DNA from: JAEUUM01 sp038326165
GTDB lineage: Bacteria > Bacteroidota > Bacteroidia > Chitinophagales > Saprospiraceae
Assembly (NCBI GenBank): GCA_038326165.1
Contig: JBBQJT010000013.1
Span: 1 to 64,000 of the forward strand
Reading direction: 5' to 3'
Length of the DNA: 64,000 nucleotides
Part shown: positions 26,449-35,683 of the stretch, piece by piece
How the letters are laid out: each line of letters starts with the position of its first letter
Position numbering within the stretch: position 1 is the stretch's first letter
Notes under the pieces: generated by a model
What the model saw: the letters and a program-made list of their open reading frames with translations, nothing else
The model's database searches: none
What the model was told of the DNA's origin: nothing
Translations under genes and position numbers: made by a program

Positions 26449-27840
26449 TTACGCCAATAACTCCATGACTTCGTGGTCCGTTCTCAGATCGGGCATCAAT
26501 TCCAACAAAAAACTTCTGGTCTCGGGGGCATCTTCAAGTACCTGCATCAGTTCAAGAATGGCTTCTTGACGCTTACCTGCTGATAGCAAACAAACTACTT
26601 TGAGATAATACAAATGCGGGGCATCCACATAAAACAATGCTTCTTCAATAACATTTAAGGCTTCTTCTTCGCCATGTGCCATGAATTCAAACAATGCAAA
26701 CTGAAGCCAAGTGTCCTTTTCATCGGGACCAATATCAATGGCTTTTTGAAAATGAGCTTTTGCTTCAATGAGTTTTCCCAGTTGGAAAAAAGTGTCAGCC
26801 AATGCCAAATGGAAATCCTCACGATCTTCATCCATTTGTATAGCCTTTTGAAAAGAATCCTTGGCAGACTCAACTTTATCAATCTGTGCAAGACTTACTC
26901 CCATGAAATAATGCACCTCAGCATCCACGCTTCCCATTTGAAGAGCCACATTTAGGTGTTCGATTGCCATTTCATGCTTATCAAGCAAACACAGACACTG
27001 GCCCAATTTAGAATACAAATCTGAATCGGGAACAAAACGCTCTTTTACTTCTAAATAGCAAGCATAAGCTTCTTCACATCTTTGAGCACTTAATAATGCT
27101 TCTCCTCGATCTCTGTAAGCAAATTCAAAGTCCTCATTGATCAAATATGCATACTCTAGTGCTTCTGCTGCTTCCTCCAATTCTTCCAAACTCAATAGTG
27201 CCTGGCCCAAATTGTACCATGCATGATGAGAAAAAGGATCCTCATCGATGATGTTGCGGTGCAGTTCTATACTTTCATCATATCTACCGGTTATTTCAGT
27301 ACACAACCAAATGCGTTCCAATGCCTCAACATTGCCAGGAGTAACCAACAATACATCTCTTAAAGCATCAAACATAGATCCGAACAATTGCTTTTTTTCG
27401 AAAGCATCGGCTTTTGACAAATATACTTCAGCCATGAAGTCAGGATCCTGCGGCACTTCCATTCCTAGCAATAAAACCAGCGCCTCATCAGCATCTTCCA
27501 TTTCATTGTAGCATTGTGCTTCTAAGAGTATAAACTCAGGGTCGTTAGGAGAAAGATAGTTGTATTTTGATATGAAATTGAGCGCTTCTGATATTTTATC
27601 ACTGGAGAGCAACATACGCGCATGTTGTAAATGTAACTCAATAGAAAAACTATGTTGTTTGATGGAGACTGAAGAAGCTTGTAAGGCTTTGTTGAAGAAA
27701 TTCTCCCCTACATAATGTTCAATTAAGGTAAGCCAATGGTCCTCACTCAAATAACTCAGATTGCCTTTCTGACGCATACCTTCGTAATCTGCTACCAACT
27801 GGTCTTGATAAATTATATCGCGTTGTCTTCGTTTACCCAT
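26449..27840 (-). CDS. Tetratricopeptide-repeat protein
   Basis: 463 residues with no signal peptide, built almost entirely of TPR-like helical hairpins. Clear units include HAWYNLGQALLSLEELEEAAE, DAEVHYFMGVSLAQIDKVES and FHLALADTFFQLGKLIEAK. The protein is acidic and probably cytoplasmic, acting as a protein-protein scaffold. No catalytic domain is present. Single gene, with no informative neighbour. Confidence 0.88.
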   Translation of the reverse strand: MGKRRQRDIIYQDQLVADYEGMRQKGNLSYLSEDHWLTLIEHYVGENFFNKALQASSVSIKQHSFSIELHLQHARMLLSSDKISEALNFISKYNYLSPNDPEFILLEAQCYNEMEDADEALVLLLGMEVPQDPDFMAEVYLSKADAFEKKQLFGSMFDALRDVLLVTPGNVEALERIWLCTEITGRYDESIELHRNIIDEDPFSHHAWYNLGQALLSLEELEEAAEALEYAYLINEDFEFAYRDRGEALLSAQRCEEAYACYLEVKERFVPDSDLYSKLGQCLCLLDKHEMAIEHLNVALQMGSVDAEVHYFMGVSLAQIDKVESAKDSFQKAIQMDEDREDFHLALADTFFQLGKLIEAKAHFQKAIDIGPDEKDTWLQFALFEFMAHGEEEALNVIEEALFYVDAPHLYYLKVVCLLSAGKRQEAILELMQVLEDAPETRSFLLELMPDLRTDHEVMELLA

Positions 27841-28072
27841 GGTTACGTTCTGCTTAACTGGACAAATATAGATGTAAATATTTTCATCTGCCCATGTTTT
27901 GATTCAATATGTTGATAAATAAATAAAATTTCAATCACATTATAAATTATCACTACGCATACGTAAAGCATTGATTATGAGCAATATTGAATTATACAAA
28001 ATTATATATGACATAAAATTTTATGCTTATTCCTCTAGTAAGCCTATGGATAGATATGTTAGTAATATTTGA

Positions 28073-28978
28073 TTAACTCACAAGCTTTTTCGTAAAAAAA
28101 TTTTCCTTAGTCACCAGAAAAACTCCTAAAAAGATCATCAGCCCTGCCAATACTACTCGCATACTCAATTGATCGGTTCCTAAAATTATTGCAATGATGG
28201 CTGCCAGAAATGGTTGAAGATAAATGTAAACACCTACATGGTTGGCAGACAAATGCAGCATAGCCCAAGAATTCAACAGATAGGTAAGGAAGGTTGTGAA
28301 TACCAAAACAAATAGGATTGCCATCCAATGTATAGTTTCTAACTGAAGCCACTGGGCCTTGATGATGCCTGAAATACCAAAAGGCAACACCAGCAATGAA
28401 CCAATCCCAAAAATATACCGATTGATGGTAATAGGGTGGTATTTTCGGATAAACTTTTTAGCCTTTACCAGATAAATACTGTAAGATATTGCGTTCAACA
28501 ATACCAACAAATCACCCAACCAGCTCCCTCCATTTGATAAGTCACCATTGCCCGAAGTAATCACCAATGTGGCACCTGCGCAAGCCAAACACACTCCTAT
28601 ATATTTGTAATAACTCATGCTGAGCTTGTCATAAAATCTTTCAATCAACAGAATACTCACAGGAGTTATGGTCATGACAAGCGCTGCCCGTATGGGAGTA
28701 GTCAAACTCAGCCCTGCAAAAAACATCAACATATTTGCCGCAACTCCAAATACTGATAACCAAAAGAATGATTTCATATCAGATGATTCTACCTGCTGCT
28801 TGACAATAAATTTGTGGCACAAATAAAACAAACTGGCTGCAGCAAAGACCCTACACACTATAAAGGCAAAGGGAGACAAATATCCAGTCGCTATTACATA
28901 TTTGGCAACACTGAAATTGGCTCCATAAACAAGTGATACAAAAAATAGCGCTCCATGCGCCAATAAGGATTTATTCAT
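28073..28978 (-). CDS. EamA/DMT-family transporter
   Basis: About 302 residues from the ATG at 28978 (MNKSLLAHGALFF). A longer frame from 29053 lacks a sensible start. Ten hydrophobic segments form two EamA repeats; diagnostic pieces are ALFFVSLVYGANFSVAKY and LQPFLAAIIAIILGTDQLSMRVVLAGLMIF, which matches the P-(F/V)-x-A-x-x-x-x-x-x-LGE-like motif of the second repeat. Probably exports a metabolite or amino acid; the substrate is not predictable. Confidence 0.88.
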   Translation of the reverse strand: MNKSLLAHGALFFVSLVYGANFSVAKYVIATGYLSPFAFIVCRVFAAASLFYLCHKFIVKQQVESSDMKSFFWLSVFGVAANMLMFFAGLSLTTPIRAALVMTITPVSILLIERFYDKLSMSYYKYIGVCLACAGATLVITSGNGDLSNGGSWLGDLLVLLNAISYSIYLVKAKKFIRKYHPITINRYIFGIGSLLVLPFGISGIIKAQWLQLETIHWMAILFVLVFTTFLTYLLNSWAMLHLSANHVGVYIYLQPFLAAIIAIILGTDQLSMRVVLAGLMIFLGVFLVTKENFFTKKLVS

Positions 28979-29248
28979 TCGCCCGCAAAGATACTTATTT
29001 GGGTTTTGTGTCATGAAATTTTTAAAGATCATGTGACCGTAGCAATGAATCACTTTAAAAGGTCATAATGTTCTTGAAATCCAGCAGCCAACAACAATAG
29101 TCCAAAGTTAATTTGGTATTTTACAGGTTGATAAAACAATTAGACTACCTTCATTTATTTTGTTTTATTTTATTGGTTATCAATTATTTATGATTACATA
29201 ATTACAATATAATCTTAATCGTCAACCTTATATAAATAAAAGAAACTG

Positions 29249-29279
29249 TTGTAGGATCTGTGAAGTACTCTCATCTTTG
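29249..29279 (+). promoter_or_regulatory. Probable promoter of the phaE-phaC operon
   Basis: TTG at 29249-29251 and CATCTTTG at 29272-29279, separated by 20 bases, close to the Bacteroidota -33 / -7 arrangement (TAnnTTTG) with one mismatch. The ATG of phaE lies 30 bases further on. Confidence 0.45.
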
Positions 29280-29309
29280 TATCATCAAATAAAAAAAACC
29301 CTCATCCAA

Positions 29310-30749
29310 ATGAAAAACTCAATCAACGAAGTTTTGGACAATCAAAAGAAAGCTTTTGAAACTTGGTCAGAAATGACAGGTAAAATGATGAAAAACATCA
29401 CAGGAAATGAAACTCCAGTATTCGTTAACCACAACTCTGATTTGGTTAAAAGCTGGTACAACAAGCAAAACGAATTGGTACAAGATACAATGAAGAAAGT
29501 AGCTGATCCTATCGAAGCTGCTAAAACTGCTCCTGATACTTTCAAAAAAATGATTGACAGCCAACTTGAATTTTTCGAATCTTGGAAAAATAATATGGCT
29601 TCTGATTGGGAAAAGTCAACAAAAACTGCTGCAGACTGGAACAACATAACTACAACATACAATGATATGTTTACTCAGTGGAGCAATTGGACCAAAGAAA
29701 GCAACAAGTGGATGGAAGATGCTTACTTGAAAGCTATCCCTGCTAACATGAAGCCTGCTTATGATTCATACACTTCTTCTTTCAGCTCAATGATGAAAAT
29801 TTGGGAGCCTGTAACTAAGATGATCGAAAACGGTGTGTTTCAACCTGAAATGATCAACAAATTCATCCCAACTGGTGCATTTAAAAACATCGTCGATCAG
29901 ATGACTAATTTTAAATTCACTGGTGATTTGAACAGCACTATCAAAAGCGGTAATGAGTTTTTTGACAACTGGTTCAAAGCTATCCAAGGAATGAATCCAT
30001 CTCAAAATAACGTTTGGAATTGGATGGAGCAAGCTGACAAAGCTTACGATTTCAAAAAATTCCACCCTTCTTTTGCTTTCATGACTGATGGCCTTGGTCA
30101 ATTCAAGTCTGCTCTAGAGCCTATGTTCCACATCATGGACCAAAACAAAACTACTGAGATCGCTAAAATGATCAAAGATGTTCAGTTCCAATATGCTGGT
30201 TTGGCTATCAAAAGCACTGAATTGCAAACTTTGGTTTATAACGGAACAAACAATGTTCTTGCTGAAGTAATCGAGTTTTTCAAGAAAGACTATGATAAGA
30301 CAAAGCTTATGGTTCAGCCAATGGATTTCTTTAAGAAATTGACTGACATTATGGAATCAAACATGGTGAAAGTATTTGAATCAAAAGAATACAGCACTTT
30401 GCAATCTGAAGTTTCTAAGTTGAACGTTCAAGTTAAATCTAACTTTAATGTCATCATCGAAAAGTCAATGAGCGACCTTCCAATTCTGACAAAAACAATT
30501 GGTGACGAATTGGCAAAAGAAATTTCTGATCTTAAGCGTAAAGTTCGCCAATTGGAGAATGAAATCAAAACTGCTGCTCCGGCTGCAAAAACTAAAACTG
30601 CATCTGCAAAAACAGCTTCTCCGGTTGTTAAGGCCAATACTCCAGTTGCAAAAACTACAACTCCTGCAGTAAAAGTAATTCCTACAGTTGCTCCAGATGT
30701 TAAAAATGCGGCTGTTGAAACAAACAAAAACAAAGCTAGTAAGAACTAG
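29310..30749 (+). CDS. phaE: PHA synthase subunit PhaE / phasin-like granule protein
   Basis: 479 residues from the ATG at 29310. A mostly helical, Trp- and Met-rich protein with repeated amphipathic stretches (WSEMTGKMMKNITGNETP, WSNWTKESNKWMEDAYLKA). Near residue 400 it has the PhaE-type end (ILTKTIGDELAKEISDLKRK followed by VRQLENEI), followed by a 60-residue Ala/Pro/Thr/Lys tail resembling histone-H1-like PHA regulators. It precedes phaC, as in class III synthase operons. It should bind or activate the synthase and coat the polymer granule. Codon use is very regular (for example GCT and ATC), as in highly expressed genes. PhaE versus phasin cannot be separated by eye. Confidence 0.85.
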   Translation: MKNSINEVLDNQKKAFETWSEMTGKMMKNITGNETPVFVNHNSDLVKSWYNKQNELVQDTMKKVADPIEAAKTAPDTFKKMIDSQLEFFESWKNNMASDWEKSTKTAADWNNITTTYNDMFTQWSNWTKESNKWMEDAYLKAIPANMKPAYDSYTSSFSSMMKIWEPVTKMIENGVFQPEMINKFIPTGAFKNIVDQMTNFKFTGDLNSTIKSGNEFFDNWFKAIQGMNPSQNNVWNWMEQADKAYDFKKFHPSFAFMTDGLGQFKSALEPMFHIMDQNKTTEIAKMIKDVQFQYAGLAIKSTELQTLVYNGTNNVLAEVIEFFKKDYDKTKLMVQPMDFFKKLTDIMESNMVKVFESKEYSTLQSEVSKLNVQVKSNFNVIIEKSMSDLPILTKTIGDELAKEISDLKRKVRQLENEIKTAAPAAKTKTASAKTASPVVKANTPVAKTTTPAVKVIPTVAPDVKNAAVETNKNKASKN

Positions 30750-30763
30750 TTTTTAAATAGCTA

Positions 30764-30799
30764 AGCCATCGGTAAGCAAGTCTTATCGATGGCTTTTTT
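30764..30799 (+). terminator. Intergenic terminator/attenuator between phaE and phaC
   Basis: 13-bp stem AGCCATCGGTAAG (30764-30776) / CTTATCGATGGCT (30782-30794) with one G-T pair and a 5-base loop, followed directly by six T. It starts 15 bases past the phaE stop and ends 38 bases before the phaC start, so only transcripts that read through reach phaC. Confidence 0.8.
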
Positions 30800-30836
30800 A
30801 TCTCTCTTTCCAATCACAACACGACCTTTTATTAAA

Positions 30837-31898
30837 ATGCAAAACGAAGAAATTCAATCCAACATAGATCAATTGCTAGAGCAAGTGAATACCGCTGCTG
30901 ACGCAATGAAAAACCTTGCTGATGTTCAGGAAGTTGACATAGCACCTACACCTAAAAAGAAGGTGTGGCAGGACGGAAAAGTTAGCCTATACCGTTTTGA
31001 AGGCACTTCAAAACCAACAGTTAAAACTCCAGTTATCATCTCCTATGCATTGGTGAACCGTTGGGAAATGATGGATTTGCAATCAGATAGAAGTTTTATT
31101 GGCCGTATGTTGAGCCTGGGTATGGATGTATATGTTATCGACTGGGGTTATCCTACTCAAGTTGATCGATACAAGACAATGTCAGACTATATCCTTGGAA
31201 ATATGAATGACGTGGTTGATTTCGTCATCTCTAGCAGCAAATGCAAGAAAATTAATCTTTTGGGTGTTTGTCAAGGCGGAACTTTCAGCTTGATTTACAG
31301 CGCTTTATTTCCTGAAAAAATCAAGAACCTAATTACATTGGTTACTCCAGTTGATTTTGAAAGCAATGATGGTTTATTGTTCCGTTGGGCTAAGGATATG
31401 GATGTAGATAGCGTGGTTGATGGACATGGTGGTATTATACCTGGCGATTTCTTGAACAGTGGTTTTGATCTTCTAAAACCCATGAACAAGGCCAGAAAAT
31501 ATATGTCTATGCCTGATACCATGAAAGACAAAGCAACATTGATGAACTTTTTACGAATGGAGAAATGGGTAGCAGATAGCCCATCACAAGCTGGTGAAAC
31601 ATATCGCCAGTTCATCAAAGATATGTATCAGCAGAACAAGCTGATCAAGGGAAAATTAGAATTAGAAGGTCGTAAAGTTGACCTTAAAAATATTACAATG
31701 CCGGTTTTGACGATCTATGCATCGGCTGATCACATTGTGCCTCCTGCCACCACTAAGCCTATTAACGATGTTATTGGCTCTAAGGACAAGGAATTGTTAG
31801 AATTCCCAGGCGGACACATCGGCGTATTTGTGGGAGCACGTTCACAGAAGGTGCTAACACCAGCAATTTTGGATTGGTTAGTTAAACGCGATAATTGA
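30837..31898 (+). CDS. phaC: Class III poly(3-hydroxyalkanoate) synthase, PhaC subunit
   Basis: 353 residues from the ATG at 30837, the usual length for class III PhaC. An in-frame ATG at 30789 falls inside the hairpin and is rejected. Catalytic triad by eye: Cys145 in the lipase-like box GVCQGG, Asp298 in YASADHIVPP, His327 in FPGGHIGVFVG. Conserved segments ISYALVNRWEMMDLQ, SLGMDVYVIDWGYP and the Trp-rich ending also fit. It polymerises hydroxyacyl-CoA on granules together with PhaE. Its transcription depends on read-through of the hairpin or on an unseen promoter. Confidence 0.95.
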   Translation: MQNEEIQSNIDQLLEQVNTAADAMKNLADVQEVDIAPTPKKKVWQDGKVSLYRFEGTSKPTVKTPVIISYALVNRWEMMDLQSDRSFIGRMLSLGMDVYVIDWGYPTQVDRYKTMSDYILGNMNDVVDFVISSSKCKKINLLGVCQGGTFSLIYSALFPEKIKNLITLVTPVDFESNDGLLFRWAKDMDVDSVVDGHGGIIPGDFLNSGFDLLKPMNKARKYMSMPDTMKDKATLMNFLRMEKWVADSPSQAGETYRQFIKDMYQQNKLIKGKLELEGRKVDLKNITMPVLTIYASADHIVPPATTKPINDVIGSKDKELLEFPGGHIGVFVGARSQKVLTPAILDWLVKRDN

Positions 31899-31964
31899 TT
31901 CTGGATATGAGTCATCTCGTCAGCTAGAGATGAACATGACCTTAATCCTTATTTCGGATGTCAG

Positions 31965-31999
31965 AGGGGCAACTTCATGTGAGGATGCCCCTTTTTTTT
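31965..31999 (+). terminator. Terminator after phaC
   Basis: Stem AGGGGCA (31965-31971) / TGCCCCT (31986-31992) followed by eight T. The T-run touches the end of the oppositely oriented flavoprotein gene. Confidence 0.85.
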
Positions 32000-33182
32000 A
32001 TGTAGTCAATTTTGTAAATATGTAATGAAATAATCGCCTCGGCCATGCTCCTAAATTGATGAAGCCAACTATACTGTCCATAATCCAGGTATTTTTACTG
32101 AACCTATCAGCTATCTTACTTCTCTTTTTATGCATGCTGCCAAACTTTTCTTCCATTGCCTCTCCATACGAAGCCATGTTGGATGCACTAAAATCATTTT
32201 GAGCGAGATATTGCTTAGCATGAAATGCCGCAATTCGCCCTGACACTACTGCTTGGCCTATACCTTCACCAGATGCCGGATCAGCCATACAAGCTGCATC
32301 ACCACCCAACAAAAATCTATCACCCATGATCGGAAATTCGCCATACGCAAATGGAATGCTCCAGCCTTTGATATCGCCAACAAGCTTTGAATTTTCAAAA
32401 CGCTTTTTGACTTCGGGGTTCTCTTCAATGATCTCCAACAATACCTCCCTAAGTTTAAGTTCTTGTTGCTTCACATCATCGGACATCATACCAAATCCTA
32501 CATTCGCTTGATTATTGAAGGAAGGAAAAATCCAAAAATAACTCTTGGGATATTTTTTAAGAAAAAAGAACTCAAATGTGTCCTGCTGAATTCCTTCAAC
32601 ATTTTCAAAATAAGCCCTAACTGCCGCACAGTTGCTCTCCAATGCCAACTTGTATCCAGTAAGTGCTCTTCTTGCAAAAGATGTTGCACCGTCGCAAGCA
32701 ATAATCAACTTTGCATGAAATACTTGATTGTCACTGGTACTTACAATTGCTTTATCTGTATCCACTGAAACACCAGTCACCTGGGCACCCATAAAAAAAT
32801 CTACTTCAGGCAAGCTACTGGCTTGTTCGTACAAGAAATTATCAAAATGATAACGCTGCGAAATGAAAAAATCCTGAGGCAGTTTAACTTTGGCTGTTTG
32901 ACCATTGAATGACCAGATTCGAATATTCGAAACTGAAAATTTTGCTTCAAAGTCCTTGAATGCTTGCCCGAACTTTGGCGAAATACGGTTCAAAGCTTTA
33001 GGGATGTAACCTCCCATACCATCACCACAGACCTTCTCTCGTGGGAAGTTGGACTTTTCAATCACTGCTACTTTGTAACCCGAATCAATAAATCCCATTG
33101 CACAGGTACTACCAGCAGGTCCTCCACCAATTATCAATACATCATAATTTCTTACAAAAGCTGAAGGTTCCTTCGGTTGCAT
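31998..33182 (-). CDS. Geranylgeranyl-reductase-family FAD oxidoreductase
   Basis: 394 residues. N-terminal FAD fold DVLIIGGGPAGSTCAMGFIDSGY, then VIEKSNFPREKVCGDGMGGY, the GGR-type PxxKxCGxG motif. The second FAD segment is GDRFLLGGDAACMADPASGEGIGQAVVSGR. The C-terminal region (KKRSKIADRFSKNTWIMDSIV) is typical of Bacteroidota geranylgeranyl-reductase-like proteins. Known relatives reduce isoprenoid double bonds or act as halogenase-like monooxygenases; the substrate here is unknown. No neighbouring isoprenoid gene is present. Confidence 0.88.
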   Translation of the reverse strand: MQPKEPSAFVRNYDVLIIGGGPAGSTCAMGFIDSGYKVAVIEKSNFPREKVCGDGMGGYIPKALNRISPKFGQAFKDFEAKFSVSNIRIWSFNGQTAKVKLPQDFFISQRYHFDNFLYEQASSLPEVDFFMGAQVTGVSVDTDKAIVSTSDNQVFHAKLIIACDGATSFARRALTGYKLALESNCAAVRAYFENVEGIQQDTFEFFFLKKYPKSYFWIFPSFNNQANVGFGMMSDDVKQQELKLREVLLEIIEENPEVKKRFENSKLVGDIKGWSIPFAYGEFPIMGDRFLLGGDAACMADPASGEGIGQAVVSGRIAAFHAKQYLAQNDFSASNMASYGEAMEEKFGSMHKKRSKIADRFSKNTWIMDSIVGFINLGAWPRRLFHYIFTKLTT

Positions 33183-33313
33183 GAAACAAAAGTAGCAAGA
33201 TTATGCAGCATGCGCTGAAGATTTTTTGTTGCTTCAACTAAAATTATTCAAGGACAATACACCGTGATAGCAATCAACAACAAATAGTTGAAGTCTGAAG
33301 CAGACATTCCAAA

Positions 33314-34438
33314 TTACAGAGTTCCCCTGATTTCCTGTTCTCTTTCAATGGCTTCAAACAATGCTTTGAAATTTCCTTTTCCAAAGGATTTTGCACCTTT
33401 TCGTTGTATTATTTCAAAAAACACAGTTGGGCGATCTTGAATTGGTTTGGTAAATATCTGAAGCAGATAACCATCATCATCCCGGTCAACCAAAATATTC
33501 AAAGCTCTCAAATCATCAATCGATTCATCTATTTTGCCAACTCTATCCAACACATCTTTATAATAAACTTCAGGAACATAAAGGAAATCAACACCCCTTG
33601 CTCTCAAGGTTGAAACTGTATGCAAAATATTATCTGTGGCTACGGCGATATGCTGAACCCCGGCACCTTTATAGTATTCAATATATTCTTCTATTTGACT
33701 CTTTTTCAAGCCCTTTGCAGGTTCGTTGATAGGAAACTTAACGTATCCGTTGCCGTTACTCACCACCTTGCTCATTAATGCTGTGTATTCTGTAGAAATG
33801 TCTTTGTCGTCAAACGTAATCAACAGGTGAAAGCCCATGACTTCCTGATAGAATTTTACCCACTCATTCATTTGACCTAACTCTACATTGCCTACGCAAT
33901 GATCTACATATTTTAAGCCAACAGGTTCAATTGGGAAAATACTCTTGCGCTTTTGATATCCTGGCATGAATACCCCGTTGTAATTCTTTCTTTCAACAAA
34001 AGTATGAATCGTATCTCCGTAGGTATGAATGGAGGCAGTGCGCACGATTCCATTTTCGTCTTGCATTTCCTGAAAAGGAATTGCAGATTTTGCACCGCGT
34101 TCAAGTGCCGTTTCATAGGACCACTTCGCATCATCTACCCAAAGTGCCAATACTTTTACGCCATCACCATGCTTGGCAACGTGATTGGATATTTCATTAT
34201 CAGCAAGCAATGAAGATGTCAATATGATGCGTATTTTATCTTGCTGCAAAACGTAAGATACCTTGTTTTTGACACCCGTTTCAGGACCAGCATAAGCGAT
34301 CCATTCGAAACCGAATGTAGCTTGATAATACATAGCCGATTGCTTTGCGTTACCAACGTAAAACTCTAAATAATCAGTTCCCAATAGTGGAAATGTATCT
34401 GTTGATGAAACTGTCATTGGGGCAGTAAGCGTGTCCAT
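33314..34438 (-). CDS. hpd: 4-hydroxyphenylpyruvate dioxygenase
   Basis: 374-residue non-haem iron enzyme of the vicinal-oxygen-chelate fold, converting 4-hydroxyphenylpyruvate to homogentisate in tyrosine degradation. The iron ligands are visible: His180 (YVDHCVG), His263 (GVQHIAVAT) and Glu342 (FFEIIQR). The C-terminal GKGNFKALFEAIEREQ helix that gates the active site is present. It follows hmgA by 24 bases, so the two catalyse consecutive steps from one transcript. Later steps (maleylacetoacetate isomerase, fumarylacetoacetase) are not in the window. Confidence 0.96.
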   Translation of the reverse strand: MDTLTAPMTVSSTDTFPLLGTDYLEFYVGNAKQSAMYYQATFGFEWIAYAGPETGVKNKVSYVLQQDKIRIILTSSLLADNEISNHVAKHGDGVKVLALWVDDAKWSYETALERGAKSAIPFQEMQDENGIVRTASIHTYGDTIHTFVERKNYNGVFMPGYQKRKSIFPIEPVGLKYVDHCVGNVELGQMNEWVKFYQEVMGFHLLITFDDKDISTEYTALMSKVVSNGNGYVKFPINEPAKGLKKSQIEEYIEYYKGAGVQHIAVATDNILHTVSTLRARGVDFLYVPEVYYKDVLDRVGKIDESIDDLRALNILVDRDDDGYLLQIFTKPIQDRPTVFFEIIQRKGAKSFGKGNFKALFEAIEREQEIRGTL

Positions 34439-34462
34439 AGTTCTTTGTTTTAATTCTTAAAA

Positions 34463-35617
34463 TTATGATAACCAACTCAAATAGTAGTCAGGACTCTCTA
34501 TTCCTGCTGCATATTCAGTCATTAATAAGGGTTTAAAGGTATCAACCATTACAGCCAATTCCAATGTTTCTTTCTTTCCGATGCTCTTCTCTGCGGTGCC
34601 CGGATGTGGTCCATGGGGTATTCCTCCAGGATGCAGTGTGATCATTCCTTGCTCCACATGTTTGCGGCTCATGAAATCGCCATCTACATAATAAAGGACC
34701 TCATCGCTGTCAATGTTGCTATGATTGTATGGTGCCGGAATTGCCAAAGGGTGATAGTCATACAATCTTGGAACAAATGAACATATTACAAATCCTCTGG
34801 TTTGGAAAGTTTGATGAATTGGTGGTGGTAAATGCACCCTGCCTGTAATAGGTTCAAAATCATGAATCGAAAATGCGTATGGATAACAAAATCCATCCCA
34901 TCCCACTACATCAAAAGGATGACTTTTGTAGTGATATGGATACATCATTCCTTGTTTTTTGATATAAAGCAGAAAATCTCCTTCCCCATCTTGCGGATCC
35001 AATACTTCAGGTTTACGGATATCTCTTTCACAAAAAGGTGAATGTTCCATCAACTGTCCCATTCCATTTCGATACTTTGGTGGAGTAACTATCGGTGAAG
35101 TAGATTCTACGATAAAAAGCCTGTTGTCCTCATTGTCGAAATGCATTTGATAAATAGTCCCTCTTGGAACAACCAAGTAATCGCCGTAAGCAAAACTCAA
35201 ATTTCCATACATTGTTTTGAGCTTTCCAGTTCCTTTGTGTATAAAAATAACTTCATCGGCATCAGCATTCTTGTAGAAATAATCGGTCATACTCTGCTGA
35301 GTAGCCGCTAGTGAAATAGCACAATCACTATTGACCAATACGGGCTTTCTGCTTTTTAGGTAGTCCTTTTCTGGTGCAATTTGAAAACCATTGAGACAAC
35401 GGTGCTTCAATTGCTTATCGTGTATGGTTTTAGGAGCAACCGAAACCGGATCCCCAACCTGCAATATCCTTGTGGGTGGTTGCAAATGGTATAAAAGCGA
35501 ATAAGTGTCACTGAACCCCTCAGTCGAAAACAACTCTTCGCTGAATAGTTCGCCATTGGGTTTTCTGTATTGCGTATGTCTTTTGTGAGGGACATCGCCA
35601 AGCTTATAATAATGCAT
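34463..35617 (-). CDS. hmgA: Homogentisate 1,2-dioxygenase
   Basis: 384 residues; opens the ring of homogentisate to maleylacetoacetate. The cupin-type core includes DEVIFIHKGTGKLKTMYG, the fold segment YPYHYKSHPFDVVGWDGFCYPYAFSIHDFEP and the ligand region LHPGGIPHGPHPGTAE, which hold the Fe-binding His and Glu residues. The N-terminus is shorter than the approximately 440-residue proteobacterial and animal enzymes, as is usual for the Bacteroidota form. First gene of the hmgA-hpd operon. Confidence 0.95.
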   Translation of the reverse strand: MHYYKLGDVPHKRHTQYRKPNGELFSEELFSTEGFSDTYSLLYHLQPPTRILQVGDPVSVAPKTIHDKQLKHRCLNGFQIAPEKDYLKSRKPVLVNSDCAISLAATQQSMTDYFYKNADADEVIFIHKGTGKLKTMYGNLSFAYGDYLVVPRGTIYQMHFDNEDNRLFIVESTSPIVTPPKYRNGMGQLMEHSPFCERDIRKPEVLDPQDGEGDFLLYIKKQGMMYPYHYKSHPFDVVGWDGFCYPYAFSIHDFEPITGRVHLPPPIHQTFQTRGFVICSFVPRLYDYHPLAIPAPYNHSNIDSDEVLYYVDGDFMSRKHVEQGMITLHPGGIPHGPHPGTAEKSIGKKETLELAVMVDTFKPLLMTEYAAGIESPDYYLSWLS

Positions 35618-35683
35618 TCTTGAATCTGATTATTTATCCTTCAAATATAGCGAAAATTCCTTTAAGCATCCAAATAGAAAAAG

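Noticed and set aside
27977..28072. 31-codon frame (MSNIELYKIIYDIKFYAYSS...)
   Set aside because: Too short, AT-rich, no start context or neighbour to support it.
30789..30836. Upstream ATG (30789) as start of phaC
   Set aside because: The codon lies inside the terminator hairpin; the ATG at 30837 gives the standard class III length.
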